In this document: positions 11,967-24,059 of the stretch, piece by piece
Position numbering within the stretch: position 1 is the first letter of the stretch
How the letters are laid out: every line of letters begins with the position of its first letter
DNA from: Pachypanchax playfairii
Lineage: Eukaryota; Chordata; Actinopteri; Cyprinodontiformes; Aplocheilidae
NCBI GenBank assembly: GCA_006937955.1
Contig: SSNP01000017.1
Location: 1,488,537-1,552,536, forward strand
Direction: 5' to 3'
DNA: 64,000 nt
Program-made: the position numbers and the translations under genes
The notes under the pieces: model-generated
Databases searched by the model: none
The model's input: only the letters and a program-made list of their open reading frames with translations
What the model was told of the DNA's origin: nothing

Positions 11967-11974
11967 AACAAAAT
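11967..11974. repeat. Target-site duplication (left), AACAAAAT
   Basis: An 8-bp sequence directly abutting the element at 11975; the identical 8 bp recur at 12188-12195. Confidence 0.9.
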
Positions 11975-12187
11975 CAGGGGTGTCCAACTCCAGTCCTCAA
12001 GGGCCAATATCCAGCATGTTTTAGATGTTCCTCTGCTTCAACACACCTGATGCAGATGAATGGGTCGTTAACAGGCTTCTGCTGGACTTGCTGAGATGTT
12101 GCAGATTGGAATCAGGTGTGTTGAAGCAGGAAAACATCTAAAACATGCAGGACAGTGGCCCTCGAGGCCTGACTTTAGGCACCCCTG
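11975..12187. mobile_element. hAT-type MITE, full length, 213 bp
   Basis: It begins CAGGGGTGTCCAACTCCAGT and ends with AGGCACCCCTG. The two halves are imperfect inverted repeats of each other nearly throughout: ttttagatgttcctctgcttcaacacacctga on the left pairs with tcaggtgtgttgaagcaggaaaacatctaaaa on the right, with few differences. CAGGGGT-type ends plus an 8-bp target-site duplication are the signature of the hAT superfamily. There is no open reading frame of note, so it would have been moved in trans. This family is very common in percomorph fish and often sits near genes. Confidence 0.9.
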
Positions 12188-12195
12188 AACAAAAT
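12188..12195. repeat. Target-site duplication (right), AACAAAAT
   Basis: Exact copy of 11967-11974, immediately right of the MITE. Confidence 0.9.
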
Positions 12196-14089
12196 GGTTC
12201 AAATTATATTAAGAAATTCTTACATCATTGAGCTCAGTTTTAATTACTTTTTTCTTTTTCCAGACAGAGTTTAATATGTAGAATAGATCCTGTTTGGTGG
12301 CAGGAAGACAATAAAAACACAAGAGCAAAGTCATGGTCAGAAAAGATAGAAGTAAAGATGGATGAGTAATGAGAGAAACCCCATGGTAAAGCAGGGATAA
12401 AACAGAAAGAGGGTGTGAGAGAGAGCAGAGTGAGACGGGTGGGGATGATGGAGGAGGAGGAGGGATGGAGGGTGTGTGAGGCCGGGAACACAGAGCAGAG
12501 GCCGGGGGGATGTTTAGATAGGTGCAGGCTGCCACTAGGAAGTCCACGCTCCAGTATAAACAGGCCGCCACACAACCCAGCACTCCCAACTGTGGGAGAA
12601 ATCTGCCCCGAGACGCATGGTGCAACGCTGGCCAGCAAAGTAAAGGAAGGAGGGAGGGAATGAAGGAGTGGGTGGTGGGAGGCAAGGGAGGATGGGTACA
12701 CGGCCACTTTCAGATCCCCACTGAATATATACACAGCTGAATCTGGTCTCTGGACCCATTTCCTCTTGCTTCCCTCACTGAGGTCTGTGCGGGACTCTTG
12801 AGGCCATCATGACAGCTCTTATCTCAGCGTAATCTCTACTTAACATTCTCCATTAATGTACACAAGGTTATATTGGAACTGAGACACAAAAACACATTCT
12901 CTGAGGAGTCTCACAAGTCTGAAATGTTTCCAACTATATTTCTTAAATCAGCAGATGCTTTTGTCCAAATCCATTTACAAGTGAAGAAAAAAACTGAACG
13001 TAATATGAGATTTAGTGTATTGCCCAAGGACAATTTGACTTGTTGACTGGAAAAGCAGGGGAATCCACAGATGCTTTCAACAAGATTATCTCCCCTGCAA
13101 GACACAGTCAGCAGACGGTCCGAATTAGAAATTAGCTGGTAAAAATCAGAATTGCCCTTCAGAAAAATTGAATGGAAGTAATTCAGACGGCCTGCTATGA
13201 CTGTGTTTCTGCACAGCAGTTTGTTAACTTTACAGAACTGAAGCTTTACCGTATTTCAAAAACATTATCAGTAAAAAGATGCATAAAAAGCATTTTATTT
13301 GTTGAAAATATAGACAATAAAAAAAACTGCAAGTGCAGAAGCACATTTTGTTCTTTTAATTTCTAAGCTACAGTTTGTTGTTTTGCCCATTTTTATGGTT
13401 GGAAATATTATTCTGTGACAACAGATAAGCAGTGAGAACTGCTAAGAATTTTGAAAACCAAATACCTGGAAGAACAAATATGGAGAGAATGATTATGGAT
13501 GTAACGCAGGTGTGATGATTAATAAACAAGAATCTGGTGTGTAGGAGTAGAAGGCAAGATTAACTAAACAAACAAAGATATCCCCAGAATAAATCAGAAT
13601 AAGATAAACAGAAAAACAATTACAAATGATAATAGTTAAAAAAAAAACTCTCACAGAACAATAAACAGTAATCAGAAGACAAACAGAAGTCATTACAAAC
13701 TTAAAATATTAGTATTAGTTTGTTTTATTGGCAGCTGCAGTGAGTGAAACACAAGTTTGTTTCTAAATGAATTTAGTTTATTTTGTGTACATTAAATTAT
13801 TTTATTAACATTAAAGCTGTTATACTTAAATTGCATAACAAATTAGCTTAACATATTTTTTTCATGCCCATTAAAATGATTTAACACAGCATGGAGAAAA
13901 ATATGTTGTGAAGATTAAAAAAAAGACGAAAAAAAATAATTAAGTGGTTCTCCCGTATTTGTCTAAAAACACCAACCAATCAAATGGTTCGGTCCGAAAG
14001 GAATGATTGGACAATCTCTCCAGACATACAGACTTCTGCATTTATTTGGCTTCCATGCTCCTAAAAAACTGAGACATATTACTGCAGAA
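12196..14089. other. Unassigned non-coding DNA with purine-rich block
   Basis: The segment 12405-12480 is purine-rich on +. The segment 12490-12640 is GC-richer, complex, and contains a TATAAACAGG sequence near 12554. No exon was identified. The longest minus frames here (about 160 codons) are by-products of the purine bias. From 12900 to 14089 the DNA is AT-rich with nothing recognisable. Confidence 0.45.
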
Positions 14090-14120
14090 CACCACTGCTG
14101 GGAGTGTTCGCTGCTCTACC

Positions 14121-14228
14121 ATGTCACAGCAGGAGAAACAGCCGCCGGCTGGTTCCGCGTCAGGTTCAGGACAAAGTAACAAAATAATGTCAGTTGTTCG
14201 TTGTTATATTGTTTTCACTAACCGGTGA
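14121..14228 (+). CDS. Candidate 5' coding exon or short ORF, unknown
   Basis: An ATG in fair context (ctaccATGt) opens a 35-codon frame starting MSQQEKQPPAGSASGSGQS. The first 19 residues are Gln/Pro/Gly/Ser-rich, as in disordered N-termini. The DNA is CpG-containing, unlike its AT-rich surroundings. A possible splice donor (CAAA|GTAACA) lies at 14175/14176; beyond it the frame turns hydrophobic (VVRCYIVFT) and stops, as intron read-through would. No downstream exon was found, and no protein family is recognised. It could equally be part of an unrecognised mobile element running from about 13960 to 14400. Low confidence. Confidence 0.2.
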   Translation: MSQQEKQPPAGSASGSGQSNKIMSVVRCYIVFTNR

Positions 14229-14308
14229 TTCTGCCATGTTACGGTACTTGAATGAACTGCGGACCAGTGTCTTGGTCGTCTTCTGGGGCTACGCGTGTTT
14301 CCAAACCT

Positions 14309-14324
14309 GGGGGGGGGGGGGGGG
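14309..14324 (+). repeat. G16 homopolymer
   Basis: Sixteen consecutive G followed by CGTGGC. It can form a G-quadruplex and its length is prone to sequencing error. Confidence 0.95.
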
Positions 14325-14340
14325 CGTGGCTTAGGAATTC

Positions 14341-16855
14341 TACCTGACGGGAGAGGCTGAGAGTTCTGTGACTTTGTTGACTAAGCTAGGCAATTTGAAA
14401 TCAGGGATATCAGCTTTAAATCATTTAACAAGAAATTAACCTTTGTGCAGGACTTTAATGAATTATTAATAACTTTCTCTATTTAATATTTATTCTGAAA
14501 AAATCCGACATGATCACATTTCCATCAGTTTGGAAAAAACACAAGCTGCATGATGCGGAAGTGAAAACAAGTAAAAACAGTCCTGCTGATGGGAAGTGAA
14601 ACATCTCCATAAACAAGAAACCAACAATTTGTTGACCAGTTTCTTTTTTTTAATTTATCATTTTATCACTTCATTTACTGAACAGACAACAACCTGCAGA
14701 GGAATAAAGCATTTACTAATTTTATTATCATTAATGTACTTATAGTGTAAATATCTCACTGTATTACAACACGGGTTATTCGGGTTCTGGGCATTTATAT
14801 TTTATAGGTAAAACCATCAAAGTTATCAATGAATAAGGATAAAAAAACAATAACAAAATCTGTATAACCAAAAATAAGAAACTTTTCAAAACTAATTTAT
14901 ATTTATAGCTGATCATTTTACTTTTGGATTTAACTTTCTCTTTTCTGAAAGTTATCCTAAGTTATTAAAAACTACCATATTATTATACAACAGATCTACC
15001 AGACTAAAATGTATTTAAAATATTAGATATCTCAATCTCTGAAGTCACATCTGGCTCTAATCTCACGTAAAGATGAACAGAAAAATGTTCTCACTCTAAA
15101 AAAAGTTCTTTTCAAGCCTACTAGCCCACTTACCCATTTAAATTAGCTGTTTCACACAGACAACTCCTGTGGTTTTTAATGTTACTCAGAGGGTTTTCAT
15201 GGGAAATTCCTTTGAACATGAGACCCAGCACCAATAAGTCCGGTAAGTGAGGAGAAACATTCAGCATTCCACATGACCCGACCCGTTGGTAAGCCCCTTT
15301 TCAGACAAACTGACATCATGTCCTGTTAGATATCACGTTTTTCTACACATCACCTGCAGCAGCGCATACACACAAAAACACACACACCTACACGGGGATT
15401 ATTACCTTCAAGTCAGCCCATCTGCACCTGGCTCAGACACCTCAGAGCTTCGTGAGGAGAAAGACCAGTCTCACCATGTTTAGTCTGTTCCTCTGGCCTT
15501 TCAAATCCTGATGAGACCCATGAGGGGTCGAGGAGAATCCGACGAGACTTACAGTGACATGACAGATACACAGTGCTTATCCTCCAGACATATATTCACC
15601 TCACTATTTACTCTGTCTGTGTCACAGTGAAAATACTGTAGGTAGAACGAGACAAGCAAGAGAACATGTTTGAAGTTACGAGATTTTCATTTCATCTTTA
15701 AAAGATGTGACAAACTCCATTTATTGCAGGAATAGTAGTAGTATCTCAGACTTGTACTGTAACTGGTTTTACCTTAAAAATACTTTACAATTGGTGGAAT
15801 AGCTACAAAAGAAGAGAAATTCAGACTTAAACATACATGTGTGTATCCATATATAGATATGTAAAAGACACAAATATGTTTTTAGAGTTATCCAAAGGAA
15901 TAAAAGCACCAAAGAAAAAAAAAAAGTAGCATCATTAGACACGGATCCAGTACAATCCCATATTTTAGTTAGTTTTGTCCTTTTCTAGGCATAAACACAT
16001 CTGACCTCATCAAAGAACAAAACAAATTCATCTGATTGTTTAACAGACAGTGTTTATGATGCTAGAGTGATCTTTGAGTTTGTTTGAATCCAAACCGTGA
16101 TTTGCCTCAACGTTTTGTTTTCAACTAAACAGAGATGAGTGTGTTTTAACAGAAAGCTCCAACGTCAAAAGACAAAAGTTCCTCACAGGACACAAACTGA
16201 AGTCTTCTGGGACAAAGTTAAGCTCATGAGAAGACATCATCCTCATGATTCAGTTTCTTGATTTCATGATAGAAAGAAGCACAACATGTTGTTTTATTAT
16301 TAAAATTTTACACATAACTAATAATGTTTGTCATAAGGAATTTGGAATTGATATTGAAGCTGACATACATATTTTTAGTCATATTTGAAGGACGGCTGTG
16401 ACTCAGGAGAGACAGGACATGTCTCAGTCAGTTCAGTTCCTGCTTTCGCCCTCCAAATACCAAAAAGGCCCTGGATAAAACAATGACTCTGAAATTACCT
16501 CTAATATGCAAATGTATTGACAAAATACTAAAAAAAATAAATACAATTTACAAAATTGGTTCACAGTATTTGATTTTCCGTTCACAATTTGGTACCGATT
16601 GTCCTGCTACTTCCTAAACTTCCCTCGATTTTCTTTCACATTAGTCAAAGTCAAGTACTGATTTGGTTTTCTGTCTCTGCTGAAAATGTGTTTTCTCTGA
16701 TCATGATTTATATTCCTGAACTTCTGTCATTTTATCCAGTTTTATATTTGGCTTCTGATTTTGGTTAAAAAATCCCTCCATGTTCCCTGTTTGGTTGTTG
16801 CCTCAGTTTTTAATCAGCACACCTGCAGTTTATTGCCATTTTTGTGAACATGTCA
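14341..16855. other. Unassigned AT-rich DNA
   Basis: No gene or repeat family recognised. A short AC-rich stretch lies near 15368-15390. Confidence 0.5.
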
Positions 16856-16960
16856 GTCAGAATCAGAATCAGAAGACTTTATTCGTACCTGAGGGTAAAT
16901 TTATTTCACACTAGATGAGTCATAAACATTAAAACATACAGACATTTCCACATAAATCAT
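16856..16960 (-). mobile_element. Retroelement 3' tail remnant
   Basis: The sequence agaatcagaatcagaagact followed by ttattcgtacctgagggtaaattt resembles the reversed 3' end of a common teleost retroelement, usually 'agactttattgatccctgagggaaatt'. The downstream 'cacataaatcatag' phrases fit the same family but are too decayed to extend with confidence. Confidence 0.45.
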
Positions 16961-19900
16961 AGAAGCTAAAACAGCTGGTGAGAAGCATGTAATATTTTCT
17001 GTGGTGCACCCTTGTTGCATGATACCTGAACCCAAGTGCAGGATGAAACCAGCGATGGTTAAGAAGACACACAGTGTTTGTTTTGATAAAACACGTGGCT
17101 TCAGTCGTGGATTTCCATAGAAATCTGTGTTATGAATACTGACTAACTAGAAGGTGTGGTAAGGAGGGGAGGAATGGGTTGCTCACTGTTACAAATCTGA
17201 ATCAAGTTTGATAGTAAAAGAATTTGGGAGCTCATGACATGAGATGAGAGGAAACAATCCCTGGACAATGACTCAGTAAATAAGTTCCAATCCCGACAGT
17301 CAGCTGACAGGACAGACACGCCATCACCTTTTTTACTTTTTGTCAGATCCTCATTATTCCAGTAATTATTTTAATCCCAGTCCTTAACCCTATAATGCCC
17401 CTTGTATCATATTTGCTACATAGTTTTGATCATTTCTAACATGGTTACTCCCAGTAAATGATCCACTTGCCTTTTATTTCAGGTTAAATAATCATTATTA
17501 TATGGATGAATGCATTATTATTAACTCATTTTTTATATTACAATTAAACTATAAAGACGGCCAATGTAATAAATGTGATACAAAAAATCTATTATAAATA
17601 ACATGATACAGCCAAAAACGTTTGTGAATTTTGTTCTAAGGCTTCGTAAACATCCCAGTTCCAAATAATCAGAATTTTCTGGCTATTTTTTAATATGTTG
17701 GGTCTTACAGGGTTAATTTGATTGAGTTGAGCTTATATGTGTCCAGTTTCAATTTTTTTTTTGTTTGATTTCTCATTAAAAGTAAAGCTTTGTCTCATTG
17801 TCACCGTCAACCTCCATCACTACCCTCCTCTAAACAGTTTTAACATGTTCAGAAGTTTCTACAGATTTATATAGAATTTTGCCGGAAAATCTCTCTTTCC
17901 TTTAAATATTCAGGTGTTAAAGGCTCCAAGTTTACATGGCAGAATGTGACTTCTGAAGTTGTCATGACACCATCAGCAGCAGAGAAGCATCACCCCGTTG
18001 AAGCTGTTGGATGAGACAAAAACATGGCTCTGTGTCACTTTGTAAAACTATATAGAAATACAGAGGGAGAACAAAGAAGAAGAAAGGCAGTTTAAAAAGT
18101 GTACATGCCCGGCCAAACAAGCGTGGAACAAAATCCAGTCGAACATAGATGCAAAGATACACGCACACACACACACACACACATGCACAACTTGGATGCT
18201 GGTAAACACTAACAAGTCCAGCAGTTTTTCCTGGAACACCACCATGAAACAGCTGTGAGTCCCAGCAGAGCCTGACTCTCCCACTCGCTGGGCCTCTCAC
18301 AAGCAAACATACACTCATACCCTCACAAACTGATATACATACCACACACACAAAACCTCACACACGCTTTGTATGTTGGGTTTTCAAATAGCTGCATTTT
18401 AGATTAAAAAGCTGAAAATCTTAGAATCAATTTTGCTTTGCCCTGAAAAAAAAACTGTGTAATAACTCAATAAAAGAGATGCACAGAATAAAAAACTGTA
18501 AATGAGCATTTGCTTATTTTTATTTCACATTAGTTTGATGTTTTACTGTGACAAAAAAGGTCATGGAGAAAGTATTTCTTTTGACCAGACAAATTTCAAA
18601 CTCACCCAAAAATGTTTAAAAGACAAATTAAAATAAAAAGTGGAAACTTACATATTAGCAAGAAATTCAACATCACACAAACTAAAATCCTAATAAACAA
18701 TCATGAGAACTTCTTTCAAAGCAGATTAATATGACTCAACTACCAAAACCATCCAATATATATATATTTCTCTAAGGTTTACAGAAATCCTTTATCTTAC
18801 CAAAGGTTTACTTTTTGGGTCTTTTCTAAATATTTTACAAAAAGTATAGACATGCTGTGCAACTTTAACATTTTAGCCATTATACTTGACTTGCTGAGAT
18901 ATAGCTATGTGTCATGTCAGAGTTTATCCCACCCTTAACTGTAGCTCATCAGTTCTTCATGTGTCAATCAGTACACCATGTCAGAAGATCAGTCTGTTTT
19001 ACCAAACATATTTTAACTCATTATATTGCTGCATAATGCATCTTTTTAATACTGATTTATTTTGTATGTGTAAAATAGTACCGAGTAGAAGAACTTTTTA
19101 TAGTAGTATTTTATACAGTATTTTATATGGGTTATACCAGATACAGGCAGATATTCCAGAGCTCCACAAACCCCTAAGAGTATTTAACATCACTTTGCCT
19201 GGAGAACTCGTTATTTTGTTACTGTCAAACTTCAAAATGTAACAACATCATATGATACAAATTTCTACTTGTCCACAAGAATTTCTAACATAGAACAATA
19301 ATGGAAAAAATAGCCCAATATACAGTTGTAGTTTTGATAAAAAAAAAAAAAAAGAGAGAAAACAAAATGTGCCCACTCAACTGTCTGTTTCTGGCACATA
19401 CTTGGCAAAGGCAATAAATCAAAGTTTTCCAACTTTTACAGAATCAACGTTGACTCACGACTTGATTCTTCCAAAGAAAACACTTCATACATCTCCTCTG
19501 TGAACTATGACACTGACTTTCTTGGTATTTTTACACCAGCTTTTACCATCCTCTTAATATGATACAGAAACACCTCTGGCTTCAGTATGGTTTTATTAAA
19601 GGGGATTATTTTGCCAAAAATATGTTCAGGTATTGGATTTTTACACCAGGATTAATAGTTTATTAAATTAGGAAAAAGCCATGTTGGGCTGCTTCTAATT
19701 TAAATATTTATTTTGCTAAATTTCAATGCCTTTAGCTGAGAGTGATTCTATAGCAAAGTGGGGGAGTTTGTTTGTTAACTCATCTGAATAATAATTGTTC
19801 TTCAAACTGAAAAACTGGCATTAAACTGCTTCTTATCCAGCAATTTTAGTTTTTTAAATGATGGTTGTAGTAATTTAAATGAATCTTTTAACATGCAAAT

Positions 19901-20840
19901 AAGTTCAAATGCAGTATTTTTTTTTTTAAAGCTACATGTTACTAAACAGAAATGTGACAATTCTTTATGTACTATCTTGTATGTTTTATAACCTGAAAAT
20001 GAAACTTATATTTGGGTCAAGAATGCTTAATTTCAAGTTTTAAACGTGACCTGTGCACATGTAGGCATAACTGTTGAACTGCAAAAACAAAGTCCTTAAC
20101 TTGCTGACATTTCTGTACCTGAATTTCCAAATGCTTCATTACAAGGCACATACAGACTTCAGGAGGATGTGAGATGCACTGCTGCACTTTCAGTGACACA
20201 CTTTCCCAGGCTTTGCTCCAGCACACATCTTGCGTCACAACTTCTGGTCTCATGTGGTTTTTCTGTGGTTGCAACTGCTCCAGTTCACAGAGTGAACACT
20301 GAGCTTCTAAAATGTTTCTGATGATAACAGATCCTTCCTCACTCACTCACCGGCTGTAACACATCAGAAAAGCAGCTCTTGTGCAGACAGAATAGAAACA
20401 CCTGAAAGAGATGATCTCAAATCCGGTATTCTAGTTTGGGAAATCTTTCTGGATTTCTTCAAATGAAACCCAGAGCTGTTCAGAAAGGTTCAAACACGGC
20501 CCTGCGTGAACAACCGTAGCAAATGTTTTAGTTGAAACTATGGAGTCATGGTGATACCGATGTTTCTCCAAACCTCCACTGTGCTGATGTGAGCTGCAGC
20601 CTTGTCATTAGACACCACGCTGGAATCTGGGATCTGAAGAGACAGAGTGCTGAATGATGAAGCATGACATTCAGCTGAATGGTTGAAACATCAACACAAA
20701 TTACACCTGTTGGCTTTCCCATGATCTTTTTCTTTACCTCACTGGAATGTCTCATCATGATAAAAAAGTTGATGGAAAAAATTCATAAGGAAGATGGAAC
20801 AGTAAAGAAAAATTTTACTTTATAAAAACAGTTACCATAG
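16961..20840. other. Unassigned AT-rich DNA with (CA)n
   Basis: No gene found. The segment 17900-18360 is somewhat less AT-rich and includes a (CA)n tract. A long minus frame at 20017-20346 has no ATG start, lacks simple repeats and matches nothing I recognise; I treat it as chance. Confidence 0.5.
18164..18183. repeat. (CA)10 microsatellite
   Basis: A perfect CA dinucleotide run of 20 bp. Confidence 0.95.
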
Positions 20841-21088
20841 AGGGCTGCACGGTGGTGCAGTTGAAAGTACTGTTGCCTTGCAGTGAGAAGGTCCCAGGTT
20901 CAAATGGAGCTTGCATGTTCTCCCTGTCCATGTGTGGGTTTTCTCTGGTTGTTTGTCTATGTGTGGTCCTGCAATGGACTGGCAACCTGTCCAGGGTGTC
21001 CCCCACCTTTCGCCCAAAGACTGCTGGAGATTGGCACCAGCTCCCTGTGACCAGGAAGAAGCAAGTTTGGAAAATGGATAGATGGATG
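20841..21088 (+). mobile_element. V-SINE/DANA-like tRNA-derived SINE
   Basis: It starts AGGGCTGCACGGTGGTGCAG, the tRNA-like head with an A-box-like TGGTGCAGTTG, and has a B box GGTTCAAAT at 20897-20905. The central block GCTTGCATGTTCTCCCTG and GTGTGGGTTTTCTCTGG matches the conserved V-domain shared by DANA and other V-SINEs. The 3' part (CAATGGACTGGCAACCTGTC, CAGGGTGTCCCCCACC) leads into a short gatggatg tail at about 21075-21088. Such tails usually mirror those of the partner LINE. It has small deletions relative to what I remember of the consensus. Confidence 0.8.
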
Positions 21089-21145
21089 CTGCTTTAGAGA
21101 CTTTGTTTCACCTGTTTGTCTCATCTCTGTCATCTCTTTATTTAT

Positions 21146-21190
21146 GATGAACTGGTGCTCCTTACAGGGTGTACCCCACCTCTCACTTGT
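21146..21190 (+). mobile_element. Second partial SINE 3' fragment
   Basis: The phrases GATGAACTGGTG and CAGGGTGTACCCCACCTCTC repeat the 3' portion of the SINE ending at 21088. They probably derive from a second decayed insertion or a tandem duplication of its tail. Confidence 0.5.
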
Positions 21191-24059
21191 TGGCTTTAAA
21201 CTTGACAGACTGGATACAGAATTTGAACAAGTAGGAGAAGATATATCCTTACAGAGAACATACTTGCATTTGCATCTTTGCTAGCACAGCCTTTTCCAGT
21301 TTGCAACCACTTCATCAGACTTAAAGATGTAAAGTCAGACATCTTTTCACACTTGGTTGCAAACTGCTGCATTGCATGATGAAGGTAACAGAACCAGGTA
21401 AACTGCAAAAGCAAAAATGAAACCCTAAGGTTGCCAAAGCAGACGCCTCTGAATGATTGAGACTATTAATATGATGTACATGAGCACCACAAACTCAATC
21501 ACAGACAAGGGGCAACCCTGGTTGAGTCATATTTAAAGCACCTAACACATTTCTGCTTGTGGGTAAACGTAGGCCTATCACTTCACCCTCCTCCAGCAAA
21601 GTAAAACAAAATATTGGGACAGTCCTATTCCCAAGCATAAGTGTGCAAAACACTGTTAGAGATAAGGGAAAAGGTGGAGGGGAATCCACCCAGTGCTTCT
21701 TTAAAATGAAAATCTAACCTAATTTGACCTCAGCAGACAAACAAATCATTTTAGGGGCTTTCTGCTTAAATGCATCTTTACAAATTTGAAGTTTACACCA
21801 TGACTGTGTGTCAGCGGTTACTCATCTTGGAAAGAACCGATCCGTTTTAGCCCTCTGTAGCTTTTAAGCCACCGTCATCCCAGGCGGTGAAATCAATGCC
21901 AAATTCAAACAGGAACTGAAACTTTTTACACAACGCACAACTTAGCCATCCTATTCATCTCTTCATTAATATACTCTTATCATAATCAAGTCCAGAGAAA
22001 TATTTAGTCTAAAAGACATAACTGCATTTATAAAAACCCACTGAGCGCTACTTTGTCAATTGAAATTAGACTATTTACCCATAATTCTCTGTGAAATCCC
22101 CAACTTTGTGCACTGGATTGCATCAGGTCAACGTGAAGTATGCATGTTTAAATAAAGATCCAAATGAGGATGGTAGTAAATTCTGATCTGGGTTTCTCTG
22201 GCACCTGATTTACTAAACAAGAAGCTGAAACCTTTGAATATGAGACATTAGTAAGTCTACTAACAGCAAGTTGGAAGAATATAAATGAGAATGTGTTTTA
22301 AGATAACTATTTACAAGATGTAAATAGTTAATACCATGTTACCTTCTTAGTAATCTGAACAACAATATGTTGTTCTTTTAAACATTGAAAAAAAAACTCC
22401 TGAACTCTGAACACTGGCATGCCAGATTTTAAAAACGTAGTCACTAATTTACTTGATTTATTTGATATTTACTTAAGAAAACATTTCTATGTGCAACAAA
22501 CACATTTTTAAATCCAAAATCAATAATTTCTTTTTGATGTTTTATATGATTTGCCTTGAACAGGCCAAACTCCAGGGTTTACAGGTCTATAACAGCATAC
22601 TGGTGCCTGCAGTAGTTCAGTCAATAAATCCATGCAACAGTTAGTGCATCAATGCAAAAAGTACTTGTTTGAAACAAGCACCAGCTGCTATGACAGTAAA
22701 ACACACATCCAAGAAAAACTATAGGCTATTCACTTGATGAGTTCTTTTTCATACCTGTAACTATATGAGTAATTACAATAAGTGCACAGCTCAACTCTTT
22801 GTACACAAGTCTTATAACTTGGACATCTATTCAGATGGAACACTCAGCCAGGATGAGCAATAACTCCACAGAACCAAGCTATCCACCAGCCCCGGACTCT
22901 GTCTAGAGCCGTAAAGAAAGACAGTGAGACAATCCAGTGACTGCTAGTTTATAATCAAACACAAGCATGTCAGCCCCGCGCCATGCGACAATGTGCTGCG
23001 CACATTACACTGAGCTGGCGGCTCAGAAAAAAGCTGCTGAGCTCTGATGTTCTAACTGTCCTTTTTAGCTGATTTCATGACCTGTGTCAAATCAGTGTGA
23101 CCGATTTACAAAAGTGATTCAATCATTCCTGAGAGCAGTCTCTCTGATACACCAGGCAGAAATAAAGGTTTGTACAAGAAAAGGACATTTTGAAATTTAA
23201 AATTTTCAAACCACAGACCACAGAAATGACTCTTTGTTTTTGTGCATCTTGATGCATGTCTGAAAGGTTGTCTTCAGTTTAAAGAATAATTGAAAGGAAA
23301 AACATGGAGCCTGTTTCTGATCAAAAATATGTGTATAGAATCCCAAGGTCCTCTAAATAAAACTTTGCACTCGGAGGAGTTTTGCTTGTTTTTCCGAGTG
23401 AATTTGTGTGTAAGACATTCATGTGTGTAGATAAGTGTAATTATGCTGGAGGAATGGACGGGTTTTGCAGGTGGCTTGCTCCCGTGTGCTGCCAGGAAAG
23501 CAGAAATCCCTGAGGTGGGGCCGAGCAAATGAAAGTGGAAGATGAGAAGGAGTGCAAAGAGAAAGTGGAGGGGACTTGATTTAGATGGTGATTATCTTAA
23601 CAAATTAAAATTTGTTTTTACATTAATCTCTTCTCCCTGTGTCTCTAGCTGGGGCTTGGGTGTGACTTCCAGAGACAGGCTAGGCCAGATGACTTCATCG
23701 CCATATGGTATCTAACCTCTCAGTCACACTCATTTACAACAGTACAAACATACCCATTTTCTAAACTTTCCCATTGTATTTCAGCAGCCAGTATCGCTGA
23801 TAGAGTCATGCCCATATGCATCAGTAAGTCAGCTGCAACAGGGAGTAAGTTCCCTCAAACCACAGTCAACTTCCCTCTTATAGAGTGATTACTGGTAATC
23901 TTGGGAGGAACCCTGGAAATAGTTAGACACTCAAAATTCTTATCAAATATTTGCAATGTGGAATCTTTTTCTTATGTTGTTACGATCAGAAGCAGATCAT
24001 CATAATTTAATTTATTAGGAGAATTAAAGAAAACAATCCAAACCAACCGGGCCCAATGT
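21191..24059. other. Unassigned non-coding DNA
   Basis: No gene recognised. A small CpG-containing patch (22970-23030) stands out from the AT-rich context. Frames are short throughout. Confidence 0.5.

Noticed and set aside
12209..12734. Overlapping minus-strand frames of 158 and 164 codons
   Set aside because: Both are open mainly because the + strand is purine-rich here. Two different frames open over the same DNA argues for composition rather than coding.
20017..20346. 109-codon minus-strand frame without simple repeats
   Set aside because: It does not begin with ATG, has no recognised motif, and has no supporting splice or promoter signals.
20851..20905. Possible tRNA gene
   Set aside because: A- and B-box-like sequences belong to the V-SINE head; no acceptor stem or full cloverleaf.
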